In this document: one piece after another, positions 60,495 to 64,000 of the stretch
Layout of the letters: each line of letters starts with the position of its first letter
How positions within the stretch are numbered: position 1 is the first letter of the stretch
Source: Clostridiales bacterium
Lineage (GTDB): Bacteria > Bacillota > Clostridia > Peptostreptococcales > Anaerovoracaceae
Direction of reading: 5' to 3'
NCBI GenBank assembly: GCA_015058215.1
Contig: SVCU01000002.1
Span: forward strand, 62,001-126,000
Length of the DNA stretch: 64,000 nt
The notes under the pieces: model-generated
Told to the model about the DNA's origin: nothing
The model's database searches: none
Seen by the model: the letters and a program-made list of their open reading frames with translations, nothing else
Made by a program: the position numbers and the translations under genes

Positions 60495-60633
60495 AGTATA
60501 GTCCTCCTTAAAAACACTGGTAAATGCAGGTTGGTATCTTCCTGCACAACCCATTATAACAGGAGAACCGAGAAATAACAACAGGTTTTTATATTTTGCT
60601 AAAAATTCACAGAAAGGACGGCGGTCAGAACCC

Positions 60634-61434
60634 ATGAAAATCTACGGACTCTACGGAAAAAGCGGTACGGGAAAGAGCCACCATGCCATGACGCTCTGCC
60701 AGGAACTGGGCGTGGATGCCATCATCGATGACGGTCTGTTCATTTCCCGCAATGTGGTGCTGGCCGGCATTTCCGCGAAGCGGCAGAATACCATCATCGG
60801 GGCTGTGAAGACGGCTCTGTTCACCGACGACGGCCACTGTGCCCAGGTGCGGGAAAAGATCCGGGAAGAGGATCCGCAGGGGATCCTGGTGCTGGGCACC
60901 TCCATCGAGATGGTGGATAAGATCCGCGCCCGGCTGGAACTCCCCGAAGTGGAAAAATACATCGCCATTGAAGATATCACCACGGAGAAGCAGCGGGCAG
61001 AGGCCCGCCGCCAGCGTCATGAGCTGGGGAAACACGTCATCCCGGCACCCACCATGCAGATCAAGCGGCAGTTCTCCGGTTATTTCGTTGACCCCCTGCG
61101 CCTGCTGCAGGATCTGGGTCTGGAGAAGCGCAAGGAGCGTTCTGTGGTGCGCCCTACCTACAGTTACTGGGGAGAATATAAGATTTCCGACACGGTGATC
61201 AACCAGATCGTGGAACACGTGGGCGAACAGACCGAAGGCGTGGTGGATGTGAACCGGGTGGTCACGGAAAGCGACCAGGAGGGCATCACCCTCTATCTTT
61301 CCGCCATCATCCGCTACGGCAGATCCGTGCCCAAGGTGGCAGGGCAGCTGCAGCGGGATATCCGCCGTCAGGTGGAGCACATCACCGCTTTCAACATCAA
61401 AGCCATCCATGTGGATGTGCGGGGTCTGGCGTAG
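60634..61434 (+). CDS. P-loop ATPase fused to an Asp23 (Gls24) domain
   Basis: A 266-residue protein. The N-terminal ~150 residues are a P-loop domain with Walker A GKSGTGKSHHAMTL at residues 8-21. It has an unusual conserved Cys/Asp region but no clear family. The C-terminal ~85 residues (from about 182: YKISDTVINQIVEHVGEQTE) resemble Asp23/Gls24, which otherwise stands alone and coats the membrane in envelope stress. Clostridia carry proteins of this layout, but their role is unknown. The AI-2E transporter gene follows after 12 nt. Confidence 0.8.
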   Translation: MKIYGLYGKSGTGKSHHAMTLCQELGVDAIIDDGLFISRNVVLAGISAKRQNTIIGAVKTALFTDDGHCAQVREKIREEDPQGILVLGTSIEMVDKIRARLELPEVEKYIAIEDITTEKQRAEARRQRHELGKHVIPAPTMQIKRQFSGYFVDPLRLLQDLGLEKRKERSVVRPTYSYWGEYKISDTVINQIVEHVGEQTEGVVDVNRVVTESDQEGITLYLSAIIRYGRSVPKVAGQLQRDIRRQVEHITAFNIKAIHVDVRGLA

Positions 61435-61446
61435 AAGGAGGGAACC

Positions 61447-62745
61447 ATGAGCAAAGAGAAATTCATCAAGCTGGAGAAACAGCATCTGGCCTGGGGCCTT
61501 ACCGCCTTTCTGGTGATCGCCCTCTCCATTTTGTTCTTCTTCACCGTCTACCGCTGGAAGGGCGTGGCAAGCTGGGTGGATACCCTGACCACCATTCTGG
61601 CCCCCTTCGGCTACGGCTTCATCATGGCCTGGATCCTGACCCCGCTGTACAATCTGGTGGAAAACAAGCTTCTGCCGTCCTTTACCCGCAACCCCGGGCG
61701 GGCCGCCGCCGGTAAGGTCGGCGTGAAGGCCATTGCGTCCATCGTCTGCTTCCTGGTGTTCGTGGCGGCTATTTATGCCATGATCATGATGATCGTTCCG
61801 CAGCTGATCGACAGCATCATCGTCATCGCCAGCAACATCGAGGATTACGTGGATAACCTTTCTGCCTGGGCCACCGGCCTTCTGGATGCCAACCCGACTC
61901 TGCAGAGGTGGATCACCAATGTTTTCAACGACTGGGGCGGCAATCTGGAAACCTGGGCCCGCGATACCCTGCTGCCGCAGATGACCAACATCGTGACGGA
62001 GGTTTCCATCGGGGTGCTCTCTGCGGTGAAGTTCCTGTGGAACGTGGTCATCGGCCTCATCGCCTGTCTGTACATCCTGAACAGCAAGGATACCATGGCC
62101 GGACAGAGCAAGCGGTTCCTCTACGGTGCCCTCCCTGCGGCGAAAGCCAATACGGTGCTCAGCTCCCTGCGCTATGTGAACGATGTGTTCAATCAGTTCA
62201 TCGTGGGTAAGGTGGTGGACTCCCTGATCATCGGCGTTCTGTGCTTCATCGGGGTATCCATCCTGCGGATGCCCTTCCCCCTGCTGATCAGCGTGGTGGT
62301 GGGCGTTACCAATGTGATCCCTTTCTTCGGCCCCTTCATCGGTGCCATCCCCACGGCCATTCTGGTGCTGATGGTTTCGCCTATCCAGTGCCTCTACTAT
62401 GTGATTTTCATCTTCCTGCTGCAGCAGCTGGACGGCAATGTGATCGGTCCCAAGATCCTCAGCGGCAGCGTAGGCATCCCCGGCTTCTGGGTGCTGTTCT
62501 CCATCATGGTGGGCGGCGGCCTCTTCGGGTTCTGGGGTATGCTGCTGGGCGTTCCCGTGTTCTCCTGCGTCTACACCTTCAGCCGCTGGCTGGTGCATAA
62601 GGCCCTGAAAAAGCGGGATCTCCCCCAGGATTCCGTGCTTTACGAAACGGTGGACCGGATCGATCCCGAAACCGGCCAGCTGATCATGCTGCCCTCCTAC
62701 AGCGAAAAGCCCAAAAAGAAATACTTCCGGAAGGAAAAGAAATAA
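61447..62745 (+). CDS. AI-2E family transporter
   Basis: A 432-residue membrane protein with about eight helices. LAPFGYGFIMAWILTPLYN and ITNVIPFFGPFIGAIPTA-like stretches (here TNVIPFFGPFIGAIPTAI) are typical. The family is linked to autoinducer-2 export in E. coli, but most members, including some Na+/H+ antiporters, have other substrates. A Lys-rich C-terminal tail is normal. AGAAGGAGGG precedes ATG. It lies between the P-loop/Asp23 gene and dusB. Confidence 0.92.
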   Translation: MSKEKFIKLEKQHLAWGLTAFLVIALSILFFFTVYRWKGVASWVDTLTTILAPFGYGFIMAWILTPLYNLVENKLLPSFTRNPGRAAAGKVGVKAIASIVCFLVFVAAIYAMIMMIVPQLIDSIIVIASNIEDYVDNLSAWATGLLDANPTLQRWITNVFNDWGGNLETWARDTLLPQMTNIVTEVSIGVLSAVKFLWNVVIGLIACLYILNSKDTMAGQSKRFLYGALPAAKANTVLSSLRYVNDVFNQFIVGKVVDSLIIGVLCFIGVSILRMPFPLLISVVVGVTNVIPFFGPFIGAIPTAILVLMVSPIQCLYYVIFIFLLQQLDGNVIGPKILSGSVGIPGFWVLFSIMVGGGLFGFWGMLLGVPVFSCVYTFSRWLVHKALKKRDLPQDSVLYETVDRIDPETGQLIMLPSYSEKPKKKYFRKEKK

Positions 62746-62749
62746 ATTT

Positions 62750-63799
62750 ATGGATCATTTGCATCATACCTATAAAATCGGCACGGTGGAGCTGGCCCAT
62801 CCCTTTTTGATGGCCCCTCTGGCCGGCATCACCGACAGTACCTTCCGTCTGCTCTGCAGCCGGCAGGGTGCTGCCATGACCTATTCCGAAATGATCAGTG
62901 CCAAGGGCCTGGTCTACGGCGACCGCGGTTCCGCGGAACTTCTTCGCATGGAGCCCGGCGAGGGCCTGTGCAGCTGCCAGCTTTTCGGCAGCGAGGAGGA
63001 ATTCATCCGCAAGGCGGTGCAGAAACTGTCCGAGCGGGAACGGGATTTCCTCACCGGCGTTCCCGGCGCACCCCTGGGACACAGCCTCATCGATATCAAT
63101 ATGGGCTGCCCTGTGCCCAAGGTGGTGAAGGGCGGCGAAGGCTCCGCTCTCATGAAGGATCCCTGGCTGGCTGCCGATCTGGTGCGGGCGGCTGTCCGTG
63201 CGGAAGCGGAAGAAGCGGAGGAGCAGGAACGTCTGCCCCGCCCCGTCACCGTCAAATGCCGCATCGGCTGGGATGAACCGGTCCGGGAGACCGTTCTGGA
63301 GTTTGCCCCCCGTATGCAGGAGGCCGGTGCCGCCGCCATCGGCGTTCACGGCCGCACCCGGGAACAATTCTACAGCGGCAAGTCCGACTGGGAACTGGTG
63401 GCCCGGGTAAAAGAACGGATCACAGTACCTCTCATCGGCAGCGGCGACCTGTTCACCGCCAAGGATGCGGTGGAGCATCTGCAGGCCGGTCACTGCGACA
63501 TGGTCATGTTTGCCCGCGGAGCTCTGGGGAATCCCTGGATCTTCCGGCAGGCTCTGGACCTCTGGGAGGGAAGACCCCAGTATGAGCCCACCGGCGAAGA
63601 GCGGCGTGCCATGATGCTGGAACACCTGGAGCTGGCCATCGCCTGCAAGGGGGAACGGCGTGCGGTCCGCGAAATGCGGAAGAACTGGGGATGGTACATG
63701 AAGGGTCTTCCCGGAGCCGCGCAGCTGCGCCGCAGAGTTTGCGAAGAAGAGTCCGCCGCAGGGCTGAGAAATCTCCTTGAAACCATTGATTTTACTTGA
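62750..63799 (+). CDS. dusB: tRNA-dihydrouridine synthase
   Basis: A 349-residue flavoenzyme that reduces uridines in the tRNA D-loop. LMAPLAGITDSTFR is the FMN site, the catalytic Cys is in NMGCPVPKVVKGGEGSAL, and GVHGRTREQ and IGSGDLFTAKD follow. The Glu-rich insert near residue 150 (AEAEEAEEQER) is not typical. The start is 4 nt after the AI-2E stop, with GGAAGGAA inside the upstream gene, so translation is coupled. It ends shortly before the greA promoter. Confidence 0.93.
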   Translation: MDHLHHTYKIGTVELAHPFLMAPLAGITDSTFRLLCSRQGAAMTYSEMISAKGLVYGDRGSAELLRMEPGEGLCSCQLFGSEEEFIRKAVQKLSERERDFLTGVPGAPLGHSLIDINMGCPVPKVVKGGEGSALMKDPWLAADLVRAAVRAEAEEAEEQERLPRPVTVKCRIGWDEPVRETVLEFAPRMQEAGAAAIGVHGRTREQFYSGKSDWELVARVKERITVPLIGSGDLFTAKDAVEHLQAGHCDMVMFARGALGNPWIFRQALDLWEGRPQYEPTGEERRAMMLEHLELAIACKGERRAVREMRKNWGWYMKGLPGAAQLRRRVCEEESAAGLRNLLETIDFT

Positions 63800-63824
63800 C
63801 TTTTAGCACTTTCGTGTGTATAAT
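63796..63824 (+). promoter_or_regulatory. Sigma-A promoter of greA
   Basis: TTGACT, a 17-nt spacer, TATAAT, beginning inside the end of dusB. The leader of about 115 nt has no obvious terminator. Confidence 0.85.
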
Positions 63825-63945
63825 ACCACGCGTACGGATTGACGGCCTGCATCGAAGCTTTTTACGAGACCCGAATTCGTCATGAAGGAAACCATATGCC
63901 GGCCCCTTTGGGCTGCGCTTCAAAGAAAGAAAGAGGGAACGCAAA

Positions 63946-64000
63946 ATGGCAGAAAAGACACTGCTTACCAAAGAAGGTTATGAGAAAATCGTCGCTGAGC
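63946..64000 (+). CDS. greA: Transcription elongation factor GreA (3' truncated)
   Basis: The first 18 codons (MAEKTLLTKEGYEKIVAE) match the GreA N-terminus, which rescues stalled RNA polymerase by stimulating transcript cleavage. The gene runs off the end of the window. AAGAGGG precedes ATG. Confidence 0.85.
   Translation, partial: MAEKTLLTKEGYEKIVAE

Overview
The window is about 60% G+C chromosomal DNA of a low-oxygen Bacillota, most likely class Clostridia. The supporting genes are Rex, a 2[4Fe-4S] ferredoxin, butyrate kinase, a GGGtGRT protein with its NifU-like partner, a UPF0182 protein, DacF/CwlD-type wall enzymes and ScpAB. Housekeeping genes dominate. I see no phage, insertion sequence, CRISPR array or rRNA. 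A genus cannot be named from this sequence alone.

Layout. 1-4.5 kb: end of an unknown gene, an SDR dehydrogenase, and a PadR/DUF2812 operon divergent from an SPFH protein plus a small ribbon-helix-helix protein. 4.5-12 kb: transporters (MATE, ZIP, ClC), a sirtuin, a DUF6020-like membrane protein and tRNA-Lys. 12-22 kb: zinc-ribbon membrane protein, UPF0182, the highly expressed-looking scaffold/GGGtGRT pair, a frameshifted lipoprotein and a lytic transglycosylase. 22-28 kb: M20 amidohydrolase, a fused MacB-like ABC exporter, scpAB. 28-40 kb: lipoprotein, D,D-carboxypeptidase, Fe-S flavoprotein, phosphoesterase, butyrate kinase, HAD phosphatase, P-loop kinase with an ECF S component, DUF3842, FAD enzyme, RluB-type pseudouridine synthase, amidase. 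40-46 kb: Fe-S aldo/keto reductase, MFS, serine hydrolase, a 430-residue unknown. 45-54 kb: lipoprotein binding protein, NifU domain, CapA, hisS, then a t6A cluster (tsaE, tsaB, rimI, tsaD) in which tsaE is fused to a PepV-like M20 peptidase. 54-57 kb: an AT-richer island of two lipoproteins. 57-64 kb: cupin, acpP, ABC-F, rex, ferredoxin, a P-loop/Asp23 protein, AI-2E transporter, dusB and the start of greA.

The most unusual feature is a dispersed family of short GC-rich palindromes, with 8-11 bp perfect arms around a loop that is exactly 13 nt in eight of thirteen catalogued copies. Loops usually carry AAATT or GAATC-like cores. Copies lie between genes and also in frame inside at least three protein genes (ZIP transporter, serine hydrolase, Fe-S flavoprotein), where they coincide with Gly/Ala/Pro-rich inserts. 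This resembles in principle the Rickettsia palindromic elements. Other notable items: a leader that would pair the ZIP ribosome binding site in an 11-bp stem, symmetric operators in the PadR divergent promoter, an attenuator before the ECF gene, a DnaA-box-like cluster near 39.7 kb, and two lipoprotein genes each broken at a poly-C run.
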